From Morchella semilibera (taxonomy: Eukaryota > Ascomycota > Pezizomycetes > Pezizales > Morchellaceae), in contig WBVU01000005.1 of the NCBI GenBank assembly GCA_009192285.1, positions 2,932,731-2,996,730 on the forward strand: a stretch of DNA of 64,000 bases, given 5' to 3'. How positions within the stretch are numbered: the first letter of the stretch is position 1; each line of letters starts with the position of its first letter. The notes under the pieces are model-generated. The model was not told the DNA's origin, did no database searches, and saw only the letters and a list, made by a program, of their open reading frames with translations. The translations under genes were made by a program, and so were the position numbers. This document shows positions 13,803 through 26,899 of the stretch, piece after piece.

Positions 13803-16536
13803 TCAATCGTCCATCTCATCCACGGGAGTATCACGCGCCCCAGGTCTCCATCCGAATGCCAATCCTAATCCCCACGCTATCCACCCTACTTTCCTTTTCT
13901 CGCGTACCCCAATCATACTGGCCCTTGCCTCCACTTCTTCAACACTTCTGGCAAACATTCTCATTGCGTCTTCGACATCCGTCATTTTGCCCCTGACGTT
14001 CCCAAGTTCATATTGCATCCTTGCACCTATGACCTCGACCTCTCTTACTGCTTCTCTTAGCCCTTCTTTCTGCCGCTCCAGGACATCTCGTTTAGCGTCT
14101 TCCATGTCCGCTACGATTGCACTCTGTGAATCTCGAATCTTGGTTATCTCATCGAGGGTCGTGGTGAGATATTGATGGAGGTTCTCAACTGTCGTGGTTT
14201 TGCGCTCGACCCATTTTGAGAGAGTAGGTATGTCCTCGGCGAGATGTCTCACGAGTTTAAGCGAGGGGGGCTGTGAACCTTCCGAGTGCGATGTATCCGA
14301 CAAGGAATTCCAGTCAAGGATAGCCTCTTCGGCAATACTGAAGGAGAGACGACGAGGCCAGTATTCTTCGTGGCGTGGTGTTTTCCAAGAGTCGACTACC
14401 TTGGAGAAGCTCTTTCTGTGCTGTAAACCGATATCGATATTTCGGTACAGGGTTTCCAATGGGTATTCACTGGTATACGTCTCGTCAATCCCTGGACGAG
14501 CATCCTCATACGTTTGTCCATCCTCATCTGGCCCTTCCGCGACGTGGGGGTCCTTTTCATGGATGCTTCCGGTAACACTATGGTAGCCAGTCATCACTCC
14601 CTCCGTTGGGCTTTCTGTTTGAAATGACATCTTCAGTAGTGAGGTAGTCGGGCTTTCTGCTGCTTGTCCTTCTTTTTCGAATCTGTTGATCTGTGCTCCT
14701 GTCGAAATCTTCAAACTTCCCCCGTTGAGACGTTGTGTGGCTGTTCCACTATGCTCGATTGAATTTTGGAACTCGGCCCCTTCTATTGAATGACTTTCCT
14801 TCGTCAGTGTAGACCGTTGGTGTTGGCCACGGCCCCTAACATAGTCTGCACCAGCTGATATGCCTGAAGCGACATCCTTCATGCGCCCAGTCATTGTTTT
14901 GAACACAGCCTTCCTGAGGTCAGATACTCCCGTGGGATCCTTTGTGTCTCCTGAATTACTAGAGGCGCCCGCACTGCCGTTTCCTAGTGGCAAATTTGAA
15001 GAATGTTGGTTCGCAATCGGAGAAATAGGATTTTCGGATATATCCTTTCCAGCCTGGTCCTCTTCGCTGATACTTCCATCACCTAGGCTGTTGCGTCTAC
15101 TCTTATTGCCCTCTGGCGGGGATTGCATACTTCCGGCGCCTGGGACGCTTTTTCTTGGCTTCCCTTGCCAAAGAAATTTGCAGGTCTCGCCCGACAAGTG
15201 TAGTACAAACTTCTCAATATCCGTTGTTTCCACAGCGCTCCCTTCCACCTTGTTTGATGTGCTTCCCACGGCCCTGCCACCGAGGTCAACAACCGTACTT
15301 TTGATAGCCCTTGGGACGGCAAATATATCCCCTGAAGCTGCTGTTCCATTCTTCATTGTGAATTTTTGGAGTCGGTCCATTGTTTGCCTATCAAGTCTCC
15401 GAGTTCTTGGTATGCGCTGTTGCCTTTGAAAGTGATATATTGCTTTCTTGAACTGTGGGATATCGAACGCATCCTTCGGTACGGGCGCACCACACGATGA
15501 TAATCTATTTCTAGCGCCTAAAACCATCCCCAACAGCGCGGCGACTGTCGTCGGCCCCATTATTCCATCGTTGGGCTCTACGTTGTAAAAATCAGTCCCA
15601 AATTGTGTCCACCAGTCATAGATACCCATCTCGGTGATATCGCAAAGTAGCCCATCCGCGTATTCGGGCTTGAGCTTTTCAAAAAGCGTTAATGCAATTT
15701 GACATAATCTTACAAGTTCGATAACGGCAGTATAAAAAGGGATTCTATCGCTTGTACGAAACAGCTGGTGGAATTTTGTCTGGCTGGCATCCCCAGGCTT
15801 AGTCAAGCTCATCGCCGACCGCCCGGAACAACCCATCCGCTTAAGATCTTCATTTACAATAAAGTCCAGGCGATGCTTTCGCATATTACCATCAGGGACA
15901 GCGACGACCGTCAGAGCGCTTGGAAATGAAGACAGATTTGTCACCATCACGATTCCGATGGGGGTTTGCTTGGGACGTGCATGGAACTTCTCCACAGCCT
16001 TAAAGTATACACGGAGGCGTGGAGACCAGTGGGATTCATTGAGAGGGATGTCTAAAACCCCGACACAGACGACGTGTGAGGGGTCGCCAGTGTAGGTGGC
16101 GATGACGAACGTAGGATGGATACGGGAGCATGCCCATTGTTCAACGAGGTAAAGCGAGTACCCGGGGAGTGTCTTCTGTCGGTACACTACTGTAACACAA
16201 GGTTCATCTTCGAGATAGCGAAAAGCTACCTATGGTACATTCGCAGATCATGAGCAACAGGGTAGACTGGATGTCGGATAATTCCATATTTACCGGATCA
16301 CAAAACACAAACAACTGTCTATCGGCAGCTGGTGTAAGTTCTATCGAGGCTCTTTCCTCCGCTATACTTCCACTCCAGCTCCCCTCCCCCTCCCTTGGGT
16401 AGCCAACCAAGCTCCTTGAGACTGAATATCCATTTTGTGGTGACGGTGTAGAGCTGGTGTTTTGTCTGTTGTTAATAGCGTTTCGCTGAAGAGTCTGGGC
16501 AGCTATGTTTGAAGCGGACACAGGGGCTGTAGGCAT
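13803..16536 (-). CDS. Stb6/Stb2-like protein
   Basis: Two exons on the minus strand (16536-16294 and 16229-13803) give 889 aa. The splice joins LFVFCDP to VAFRYLEDEPCVTVVYRQ, leading into the conserved N-terminal block LPGYSLYLVEQWACSR, which continues to about residue 330. This is the hallmark of the fungal Stb6-like N-terminal domain; yeast Stb2 and Stb6 were found as Sin3-binding proteins, and the biochemical role is not settled. The middle (about 380-650) is serine/glycine rich and probably disordered. A coiled coil spans roughly 745-850 (VERKTTTVENLHQY, then EITKIRDSQSAIVADMEDAK). Near the end lies a short hydrophobic stretch, VGWIAWGLGLAFGW, that could anchor or bury in a membrane. The ATG at 16536 was chosen because the peptide after it is like orthologues' linkers; the same frame is open upstream to 16749 with less convincing sequence. 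Confidence 0.82.
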
Positions 16537-17980
16537 CGTCCGCAGCAGCCTGCAGCATCTCGGGGGGGGGACGTCGATGATGAAGGTAATTTCAGTACTC
16601 AAGAGAGTGTGTGCGATGGATATAAAAACCTGTATGTAGGTATGACGAACGAATGGTAAGGAGAGGGGATGGGAGGGATTTAATGAAGGAGTGTGTTTAA
16701 GCCAAGAAGACGTTGAGCAGCTCCAAAAAAGTCCAACCGTCCCATGCATGTGAGCTAGAAAGGGGAAGTCCGTGCACGTGGTAATGATCCTGTGTAACCA
16801 CCATCCCCCCCACCAACGATCATTGACAAGAAGTAAGTACCCGAAAGCCGCATTCTTCGACCGTTCAACTAGAGCTGTAATTCTAATTAGTTGAATTCAT
16901 GAAACCCTAGTAGTATAAACAATGCTGTTAAACGCTAAGATCGCATAATTAAGCTTCACCCGATAGTTAGCGAGAACAAAAGCTACAAACAACTCCCCGC
17001 AATGTCACGGAAGACAGCTTGAAACTGCATGTTCTCAAAAGTGGATCTTGCATGACTTAATGGTCTTATTTGTTTTAAAGAAATTTTTTGCTGTAAGCAT
17101 GGACCAAACCAAAGAACTGAATAAGGGTACCTGTGCTTATAAAGGGTTAATCGCCTGGGAGTTCTTGGGGGTTAGATGAATATGTAAATTAGGTTTAAAG
17201 GAGCGAACAAGGTCACACCATCATGGGTTGAGAGGCTGTGGGCTAGTGGCTGTGGGGGATGGATATTGGGTGGTCGTGGAGGAGAGGTTCCCCAGCCGCG
17301 CATGGGGGTGGGTTGGATCCCCACCCCCGGAGGACTAACTTTTTTCTTTTATTTTCCCTTAAGGGCCAATATAATAGCGATAGGGCTATCGGTTCAACAC
17401 CCACTTCTGCAGTAATTCCACCAGACTCTATACAAGAATATTCTATACAAGTGCTAAAAAGGATTCGCGAAATACTGTTTCGGGCTAGCTAGGTGGCGCG
17501 CCCTTGGGTAGGATAGTGGATGATCTATCCCCGCCCCCGTAGTTTGGTTAAAGATCTAACTACAACCCAACCATTCACTAGCCCTATAGAATCATCTCCC
17601 CTATAGCTACCTCTAAACTAGCGCGACGATGACTAAGTACATGTACTTGTTACGAAACCCCTTGAGTAACTCAACCGGACCTATACATTCTAGGAGCTGG
17701 GTAATATATAATGTACTAGCCAATCTATTTAGCTTACGCACTTCTTCTAAACATATATATAGTTCTTTTTATCGTGATCACGTACTCTATATGCCACAGA
17801 ATATAGATACATTTAGCTACATACAGTTCCCTGTTCTGAAGAGAGCGGGCGTATATACAGTAAAAAAAAGGGGGGGGTGTAATAGATACCATAGCAATGC
17901 TGTAACATTACCGCAGCTAGTGACATGGTATTCTGGCAGTTAATGTACTACATGTAGATACACCCGCTTTTTTGGTACTA

Positions 17981-18056
17981 TACATACATACAAGTACCTA
18001 CATGAGTCTTAACTACATGTACAAAGTACATGTACTTACTTGTATATATGTATGTA
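17981..18056. repeat. imperfect inverted repeat (foldback)
   Basis: The left arm TACATACATACAAGTA (17981-17996) pairs with TACTTGTATATATGTATGTA (18037-18056), the right arm having four extra bases. Two TACATGTA palindromes (18014 and 18027) lie in the loop. Confidence 0.6.
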
Positions 18057-18070
18057 ATGGACTACAACTA

Positions 18071-18108
18071 CTCCTCATGATCAGACGTGAACATTCACGT
18101 CTGAGGAG
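18071..18108. repeat. short strong hairpin
   Basis: CAGACGTGAA and TTCACGTCTG face each other across a 2-base loop, and the flanking CTCCTCA/GAGGAG arms extend the pairing after a small bulge (TGAT) on the left. No T-run follows, so it is not an obvious polymerase III terminator. Confidence 0.6.
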
Positions 18109-20288
18109 CATTCACCACTAGCGCAAGGGGGGCCCTCTATGAACACCAACCGCAACCGCCCTCATCGTAAACGACAAAAATAAAAGATAGTTTTCCTTTT
18201 CCCTATAATCCCCGAGCACAGAAGTTGTGTGGTATCCCATAAGCAGCAGGTTGGTACCAGGGGATCACAGGTCATCACTCGGTACCACAAAATTAATCAT
18301 GTGTATTTTGTACTCCGGAGGCATGGGAAGAACACAGTCATGTTAGGACTACGGCAGCCATTTTTGGTACTCCTAGGAACTCGGTTAAAAGTGTCCTGGA
18401 TGTTGGTCCGGTACATATGTAAGTTTTTGAGGAAATAGTATATCTATTATTTGCAGATAAGGCATGTTAAAAATCAAATAAGAATTAAGTAACCACAACT
18501 ACCCATATATGCAGGAGACGGTGATATAGGGAGCACTGAAAGAGGCTTCTGCCTTTTTTCTTTCTTTTTTCTTTCTTGTTTAATTCATTAATTACGTGAA
18601 GAGGCTTCTGCCTAAGGTCATAAACTTCCCCGCCGTGCTGTGATTGGTGGGTGGGTCCATATGTTAGTTGTACTTATAACCAAATATAGCTAGTACACAG
18701 CGCAGAACGACTGCACATTACGGTGTTTCACTCCACTGGCTGTCTCTAGGGCTAATAGTCCTACTTTCAAGCCTCTGTTGGCCTTCATCTTGGAAAAAAC
18801 ACCCACTAGTTACGGGCCAAACACCCACTCGCTCCTCCACCTTTCCTCGAGCAGCAAGCAGCTTCTAGCCTTGACTAGCTAGGAATTTTTATACCCTCTT
18901 TCAACCCCAGGCCCTCTCCACAATCTTCGGAGAGGGAAATAGAAGCGGGGTGGTAGCTGAGCAGCAGACTAGCCCCATCCCTAAACCGCCCCGCAAACAC
19001 CACCACGGAGAGACTGCAGCGGCTGGCCATACCTTTTATCCCTCTAGACTGCTTACTGGAGGGCGCAAAATTTAAAGAGGACCCCCCCCCCTTGCCCTAG
19101 GCCGGCTAGGCCGGGGTTCTGTCATTCCCATGGAAAGTAAATAAAAGATCTCTCTTTGACCTTGGACTTTGGCTTAAGAATCAGGAGGTCCTTTTGCATT
19201 TGGTCAGCTCTTCTGTCCCTCGTTTTGTGGGGGTGAATCGATTGCTATCTGGGCATAGTCCTAGGAATTGAGAGTGATTTTCAGCTATCCTCCCCCCTTT
19301 TTTTTGCAGACATTACGGAAAGGTTCTTGCGCTCGAGCGCTCCCTACGCTCTGTCAGAGGAGTATTAACTAATGCTAGCACGAGACAAGACAAAAAATTA
19401 AGACTCTTCACAATGCGAGACAATTGTCCCGAGGAAACATCGGGATCGATTGGTCTTAAGGCGTCTCATAAGAATTAACTGTGAACACTTCTAAGGAGGC
19501 CTAGGTGATTCCGGTCCTTGAGCGCAGATGATGGTTGGTTAGGAAGGAAGTGGAATAGCAGTCCTTATGTAACTTTCGATAGCCACAGAACGATAATAGT
19601 CTTGAAAAGTCTTGAATCTCGAGACATCTCGGGGCTTTCCGTTGCGGGGTGGGACTGTGGAGTTTCTGCCCCAATACGAACCCGTGAACCACCTTAAACT
19701 TAACATGGTCTAGTCTTAAACTAGCGCATCAAGCATTAGCTTGCTAGTCTAGTCTAAATACATGAACGTACATGTATACCTGTCCCTTTCCTACTCGTCC
19801 TTTTATAGCGTTTTAGAGCTACTAGCTGCTATTACATAACATACGAAAGCACCAAGCACACCTTTAATTTTGTATGCCATAGCGGTTGTGTTCGAAAACG
19901 TCATGGGAATCTTAGTAGTCCCATGAGACCGTAGGCTTATAAAAAAAGCTTTAGTACTACCTACTTAAGTAATTGTCAAAGACGCCCCTTACTTACATTT
20001 ATATAGTATAGCGAATTACATAACCCTCTTGTCTAGGTGTTGGGAATTATTCCCCATCCGTGTTTCAAACATTCTAGTCGGTTTGAAGCAATTCATGCAA
20101 ATACTGCGTTTCGCTGATCGGATGATCTAGGAATAGTGTAATTACTAAATAGATACTCGGAACTGATATTATCGATTTACTTTTATCAAATGAGGAAGCC
20201 TATAAATTAATAACACGTATTTATATCACGACCCAAACGAAACAAGCCCAAATCCTACGTACTAACTAGTACAAGGCCAGACATTATG

Positions 20289-20600
20289 GTGTCAAAAGTG
20301 ATTTTACCAACGGTGGTAAATTATTTTACCACCGGTGGTGAAAATAATACCAGCATTTATACCTTAAAATGGATAAAAGCACAGACCTTTTGGCCAAAAG
20401 GGGCTATATAATGCCAGTATATATGAACATTGTCCACCAGTGGTAGGTCATTTTACCACCGGTGGCAGCTATTTTACCACCAGTGTGAAACTGTTAGTAT
20501 TAATGATAATGCAGAATAAAGACTTAAAGTCAGCATTTATACCGGAATAAGGACTGAAATTCAGTGCTTATACCACCGTTGGTAAAATTACTTTTGACAC
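20289..20600. mobile_element. MITE-like element with 30-bp terminal inverted repeats
   Basis: The ends are inverted copies of GTGTCAAAAGTRATTTTACC followed by AACGGTGGTA: 30 bp with one mismatch (left 20289-20318, right 20571-20600). The 312-bp element has no coding capacity and contains several internal copies of the palindrome TTTTACCACCGGTGGT in both orientations. These are the features of a non-autonomous foldback or miniature inverted-repeat element. I see no clear target-site duplication at its borders, so the superfamily is not assigned. Confidence 0.75.
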
Positions 20601-20750
20601 ATTTGCCGTTCCATACAGACATCCTATGAAGATACTAATGTAATGTACTTGATACCATAGGGTCTCGGATTTGTGAAGGGAATTAGGGAAGGGAAAAAAA
20701 GACGCCAGTGCAATTCAACCAACCTCAACAGGTGCAAAACTACATGTATG

Positions 20751-20853
20751 TACAGCGGTGAGTAATAAGTCATCGTACGACCTAGCCACAGTTTTGCCTG
20801 CAAACGCGCATTCTAGTGGCGTTCCGTCCGATGACTTATTACCCTCCGCTGTA
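20751..20853. repeat. inverted repeat with 25-bp arms
   Basis: The arms at 20751-20775 and 20829-20853 are reverse complements at 23 of 25 positions (TACAGCGG...TAATAAGTCATCG) around a 53-nt loop. TACATGTA copies sit just outside both arms (20741 and 20871). Confidence 0.65.
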
Positions 20854-20957
20854 CAGTTCGCTAAAATATATACATGTAGACGTTTGAGACTCTTCTTCTT
20901 TAGGGGGCAGATTTCAAATCTATTTACAGAGATAACTCAAACCTCGAGGTACTTCGA

Positions 20958-21043
20958 TAACTGGACTTCCTTTTTCACTGCGCCGCCACGTTGCATGTGC
21001 ATGCCTCCACACGCCACGAAGTCAACCACGGGAAGTCCAGTTA
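20958..21043. repeat. inverted repeat with 13-bp perfect arms
   Basis: TAACTGGACTTCC (20958-20970) is perfectly reverse-complemented at 21031-21043, with a 60-nt spacer. It lies about 100 bp from the previous inverted repeat and has a similar layout. Confidence 0.55.
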
Positions 21044-24000
21044 ACCTACATACATACAGCGAACCTCATTATTCAACTAACGCCTACAATGGCCAAGAGC
21101 TGGTGTACGTTACTCCTTATTGTTCTAATTAAACGAAAACACAATATAATACCCCTAGTGGAAAATACATCGCAGATCATCGATGTACTCATTGAATGAT
21201 ATATATATAGCTAGGCTTAATATTGTTGTATCATAGACGTAGACTGGGCTTGTATGGACAACAAGTACATACTAGATATAAGACTAAACATTATATAGAT
21301 ATATATAGACAAGAAATAAACTCTATAATCAATGCTTAATGGCTCAGGTATACACTAATTACAAAAAAGTCTTTCCTTTACATTTAGGGCTAGCTGCAGG
21401 TACCAATAATAAGACCACCATTCTTAATCCCTGCCCTCTAAAGGATCTACATAAAACTGATATTACATTAACAGACATCGTGCCTACATACATCTAGGTC
21501 TTGTTAGGCGCCACGACATTTGCAATAGTTCAGTACTGCACTTCATAGTTGCCGCATTACACTTGCACATATATAGATACATGTAGCCAAGATTCCCCAA
21601 TTCCAACATCCACACTATCAAAAAACAGAGAATTAGTGCATATTTTGAGACTCCATGTACACAATTTAAACTTCAGCAGAGATCCATACCACAAAACCGC
21701 ATAATCCTAGCGTTTGCGAACAAGATATATATCGAGTGATATCTCATGAATCAAACCTACAGCATGAATAACATCTCTGACCACGAACACGTGCGTCATT
21801 GACCTAGATATGACCTAGGAGCAGACCCCATGATCATTGATGACCGAAATCTGCAGTCAGCACGGGTGAGGGGACGAAAATCGCGCCCGACGTTCGTAAT
21901 ATGATTCTGGTGGTGGGCCGATCATGACTTGATTTCGAATAAAGACTTTCTATTGGCACGTCTATGTGGAGTAGATACCACATTGAGGTAATTTTTTGTG
22001 GGTAGATTAGGAGAATAGTGCACTTTTCAGAGAATATAGATTCAATCAACAACCCGTATAACATCCAGGAGCGTTACCGCGCACCAAGACTCCACTACCT
22101 TCACTCCCACATTTAGAGAGACTCACCCATGCTCTCAAAATACTTCACCAACAACTCGGGGTTTTCGGTCTTCGTTTATCTCCGTGATAGACTGACCCGA
22201 GGCCATCTGATGAAACATTTTTGACTAATAGCTGGGCACGTGAAATCAGGATGTGCGCGATGCACGTGTAATTGACGGGAGCGCTTAGGTTAAATCTTCT
22301 GTCGCCCGGGGGGATGGCAAAACGGGTTTTCAGATCCGTATCATGCACTGGAGGCAGTGCATACGTACGTTATCGGGTGCATTTGCAATAACCAGTTTAG
22401 TAGAGAAAAAGGAAATCCATGGACCTTCCGATGTTACATGAGTACATGTAGGGACCAATTAAGAAGGAAGTTTAAACCTATATATAATATATCACAAGAA
22501 GAAAACAAAGGGCTCAAAAATAACTATACTCCCTATCCTATCAACCGCTCATTGACGACGTCTCCCAAGTTATATCTGAAAACATGGGGTTCAATCCAAA
22601 ACGTGTTCCGTAAAAAGCAACCGTTGACACGGGAAAACATGATAATTTAGAATTCACCTTGCTTGGGTGTTGTGTTGCCACAACATGTGCATAAATGTAC
22701 GGGGTTTTGTATTTTTTTTTATCAATTTTTTTTTGTGGCTGTCAGGCCGCATGCATCACCTTTCGGCCCCGGAGCCACGTACTGATGAGTTCCAAGAACC
22801 AGAACGCCAAGTTGCTTCCAAATTAATGTTTGATGGGCAGCTACATATTCTACCGGCAGACCGGTAATGGGCCTGCCCCGTGGCTGAGGGTACACCTTAA
22901 GCTTTCTATCTTAAGTACAAACTCGATCAACTACATGCAGCAGAAGGAGTCTGGTCAGTGGGTCTGTATATAGGGCTTAGCGTGATTTATGGTTTCATAA
23001 CCCACCTTTCCGTCTGTGGTGCAGGACATAAGCCGAACAAGCATTTTCTATTTCCGACACTTTTTTCTTCAGAGCTAATGCAACATGGGCAACTGAAACA
23101 TTGCCTCGGCCGTTGAGCCTTTTCAAGAACAGATCAAAACGTTGATTTGCGGGTATGCGTGGCACGCAGTCAAGTACGTTCTTTCATAGAGATGTAAGGA
23201 CGTACGTGTAGATACTACATCTCTAGGCTGTTTCAAGGTATGCATTGGGAACATATCTTGAGCTTTTTCGCAGTCTTGCTAGCTCCTTTGGGCCAAAAAT
23301 CCCCTCGTGTACGCTTCACACACACAACAGAATTAAATCCCAAACTCTTTTTGGTTTTAAATTGTTTGGCACTTCCTAAAGATTCAGCTGGGGGGCACTT
23401 CCACCCCCACGACCCTCCAGGTAAAGAATAGTGGCGATAGATCTACGTGCAGTCTTACTGGCCGTCTCAAAGTGCTGGAACTAGGCTCCAACATATCGGG
23501 GCATCTAGGAAGACAATTATGTTTCAGAAAGGGGCCTAGAGCCAATCTTGCAACTTTCCCAGGCTCGATTTTTGCTTCAACGATGCGATCGATTGATACC
23601 TCTCGATATGAATCTAGACTATACGCTACATGTATTTAGCTATATATATTTTGTTCGCACAAGATAAATGTGAAATGATTCAAATGTGCTGCTAGCAACC
23701 CCTTCATCGTGTCTGGACTGCTGACCTGAAACTTACAATACATTAATAGATATGACGGGTGTTTCTTCTGTGATCTCTTATTATCATTAGCTGATTTCAA
23801 TATAATGAGATGGTTCGAATGTCATTACGTTGATCACGGTGTACGTCAATACATGGTAAATCTACTTGGGTTCTTCTAACTAGCATGCGACATCATGCAT
23901 CTGCCAAGCCTAATATTTGATTAGGTCTAGCAAAAAGAAAGAATTACCGGTGGGTATTAGGTACTCTAGCTAGGGCTGCATATATTTTTTGATTTTTTAA

Positions 24001-24086
24001 TTATAGGATGTAGCCTATCAGGTGCTGCGCCTACTGCATTGGTGATCTTAGCCATCATTCGGCGACATTTCGGACGATCCGGGCTG

Positions 24087-24131
24087 TCGGAACAGGGAGG
24101 GTGTGGGGAAAAATGGTTAGAAACCGCCGTA
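24087..24131. mobile_element. possible decayed transposon end flanked by GGGCTG
   Basis: The segment ends in CCGCCGTA and is bounded on both sides by GGGCTG (24081-24086 and 24132-24137), exactly like the right junction of the large element at 60202-60215. The left end (TCGGAACAGG) matches the terminal repeat only weakly. It may be a solo remnant of the same family, or coincidence. Confidence 0.3.
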
Positions 24132-26838
24132 GGGCTGGAAGGTTAAATGTGTTGATACGTTGGAGCTTGGTATATACCCCCCTTTTTCTTGACACGTCGA
24201 CTGAAAGCAGAGAATCTGTCCAGGCGAGACCCGCATATACGATTGTTCACTAAAGCCGATCTTAAGTCCCTCCGGGGCATGAGTTAGAGTAGATTAAACG
24301 GCAATGGCTTGGTAGTATTGTATTTCCATGCAACAGGTATTTCCGCGTCCCTTTGTTTTATCAAGTTATAATTAATATATCTAGTATCGAATTTAACTGA
24401 GTCAATTACGGGCGACAACCGATAATGGAAGGTGCCAAAGCGATCGATATGGCTAGTATACTACACAAAGAGCGCATGGCTGGAAACATAGGACTTGGTC
24501 CATATGAGGTAGTTTACTATAGTGAGGCTCCAGACGGAGATAATCTTTTTCTCCATTCAGGCGAACAGGGAATGGTGACATTCTATTGCAGATCGTTGCC
24601 GAGTGATTGGTTGTGATGTGTGGGTGTGCAAGGCGACTAGCTCGATGCTCATGCAACTCAACACAACCAGCAACTCGAGTCGCCCAATCCCGGCCCACCT
24701 TTTTTTAAAAACAAGGTATTTCATGCGAATATTTCCTGCATCTACTCCAGAACGGCCATCAGCCCAGGCCACACCCATGTCCATCTTAAGGTTGTAGAGA
24801 TAAGAGTAAGCAGGTGGTAAAGAAACAAGGGGAGATTGGCGAGGTACCTACCAGGGTTTCCATGCATAACACGCGCGCTGGCTGGATAAATTATCCGAAG
24901 TACGCGCCATAATAAGTTCGATCCGTGGGGTGGCTCAATGCCAGTTCGGCTTACCACTCGGTGTGAAGTTATCGGTCGACACCCTTGTGATTCATAGTGT
25001 GTCACTCGATTGTGGCTATACTAGCCAATTTAGTAAGAGTAAAATCTAGGCTTACTCGGGGGGGGGGGGTGGATTTGCAGGCATACAGTCCCTTTGTTCA
25101 GTGGAAAATCTACATGTAGTCAGAATTAGGAGGGGCTTTAGCGCTATCTCTAGATAGGTCATTAAAGCATACCGTCTGAGGCACAGTTGTTATCCTGATA
25201 GAATGGGGGGACAAATTGAGTATAGAACGAGGAGAGAAGTGATTTCTGCGGATGGTACAAGAGGTGGGGGAGGGAATGTGCTTACCAAGAAGTACATACA
25301 TCGGATGGCCACATGTATGGAACACCTTAGTGTGTACAAGTATGTGCCAAGTACTTAGGATAAACAAATTAACATCTAATACGTCATAAAATTACTAGTG
25401 ATCTAATATAAAACTGGTGTAATAAATTGGTAGCTGACAGATCAAAATAGCCACATGATGGCTTAAAATGCCATTAGCGGTAAAGAGTTCCTCGCCTGAT
25501 GCGGCGGTCCGTGCGCGCACACACAAATAAATGCATAACAATAAAGAAAAACCCATGCATTTAGGGTATGTACATGTATGTAGGAACGATGAGCTGAATG
25601 AAGTATATGATGTACATGTACTTATGTAGTTCATGTCCCATCACTCGACAAATAAAGTTCCGTCTAAGGGCGGGGCAGTAAAGGCAAGTCAAAGCGGGGA
25701 GAATCTGTGTCAACTACACGTCCCCTCCTCCTTCCCCTCCCTCTCTCATTCCCCTCATTATTCTCCTCCCCACCACCACCCCCTTTTCTCTCTCTCTTCC
25801 CTTATCATATCGTCAGCATCACCATAACCAACAATCATCTTATCGTTCGACAGGCGATAGGATCATATATGCAGGCACCATGCAGGTAATACTACATTCT
25901 AGAAGAACGGTAAGTTCATACTAAACCTAAGGGGGTTGGACTTGTAGGTAGTAGTATCTAAGCCTCACTTCACAGGGATAGTTTATTTTTCGATCAAGGA
26001 CATACTCTATCTATCCCGAGGGACTTTTTACCTTTCTTTACTTTGCATACAACTAGTCACAATTTCTTCGGGCACTTACCTCACCGAGATTTAATTTACC
26101 TTTCTTCCAGCTGTCAGTACGTACATAGCGAAGTGATGATTACTTTTATCAGGCAGGACCAGGCTTAAACGAACAACGTGGCTGCTGATCAATACACTAG
26201 TTGTAGCTACCAGTAGCCTCTGTAGCTGTGGCGCATGGATAAGCTTGAGGTACAGAGAGGGGGGGGGGGGGTTTGCTTCGCATAGGGCTGTCCCCCCCCC
26301 CCAAGACCTTTGTCGTCCGTTGTTAAAGAAATAGAAGGTCTCTGAAAAATAACACTTTTCGTGCCGAGTACCGACGCGGCATATGGTGCATTGAGTCCTT
26401 CTCCATTTGGTCTACTAATAATAAGTACCTACCCAAATGGCTAGCTTAAGTAATGTTACCATAATACAGGAACAATCACACGCCCGGCCTGGCGGGCGTA
26501 TCGATAGGCGAACATAAGGGAAAAACCTAAAGTCTACTCCCCGACTAATGCTACTTTTTTGGGAGATAAGGAGGAAGAGGGCCGGGTCTCGCAACCCCGT
26601 TAAAAGGTCCGGTGAGTGAAATCGGTTGGTCAATAATTATGAAGGGGCGCGCGCAGATGCACGTTGCCGTTTGGCATGGGTCTAGCTCGACTTGAGAGCT
26701 ACATGGGAGCCAATGCGAACTTTTGATAAAAAACAAGCCTCTAGAACTTATTTCACAGCCGCAAACTGGCGTCAAATAAGGAAAGCATGTGGCTTGTCAG
26801 TTGGATGATGTGACGTGAGAACGTGAGGAGGTAAGGTC

Positions 26839-26899
26839 GAGTAAGTACATGTATAGTCTCATAGGTAGGCTGTATGGAGGTACATACATGTACTTACTC
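26839..26899. repeat. perfect 16-bp inverted repeat built on TACATGTA
   Basis: GAGTAAGTACATGTAT (26839-26854) is perfectly reverse-complemented at 26884-26899 across a 29-nt spacer. Each arm contains a TACATGTA palindrome. Confidence 0.7.
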
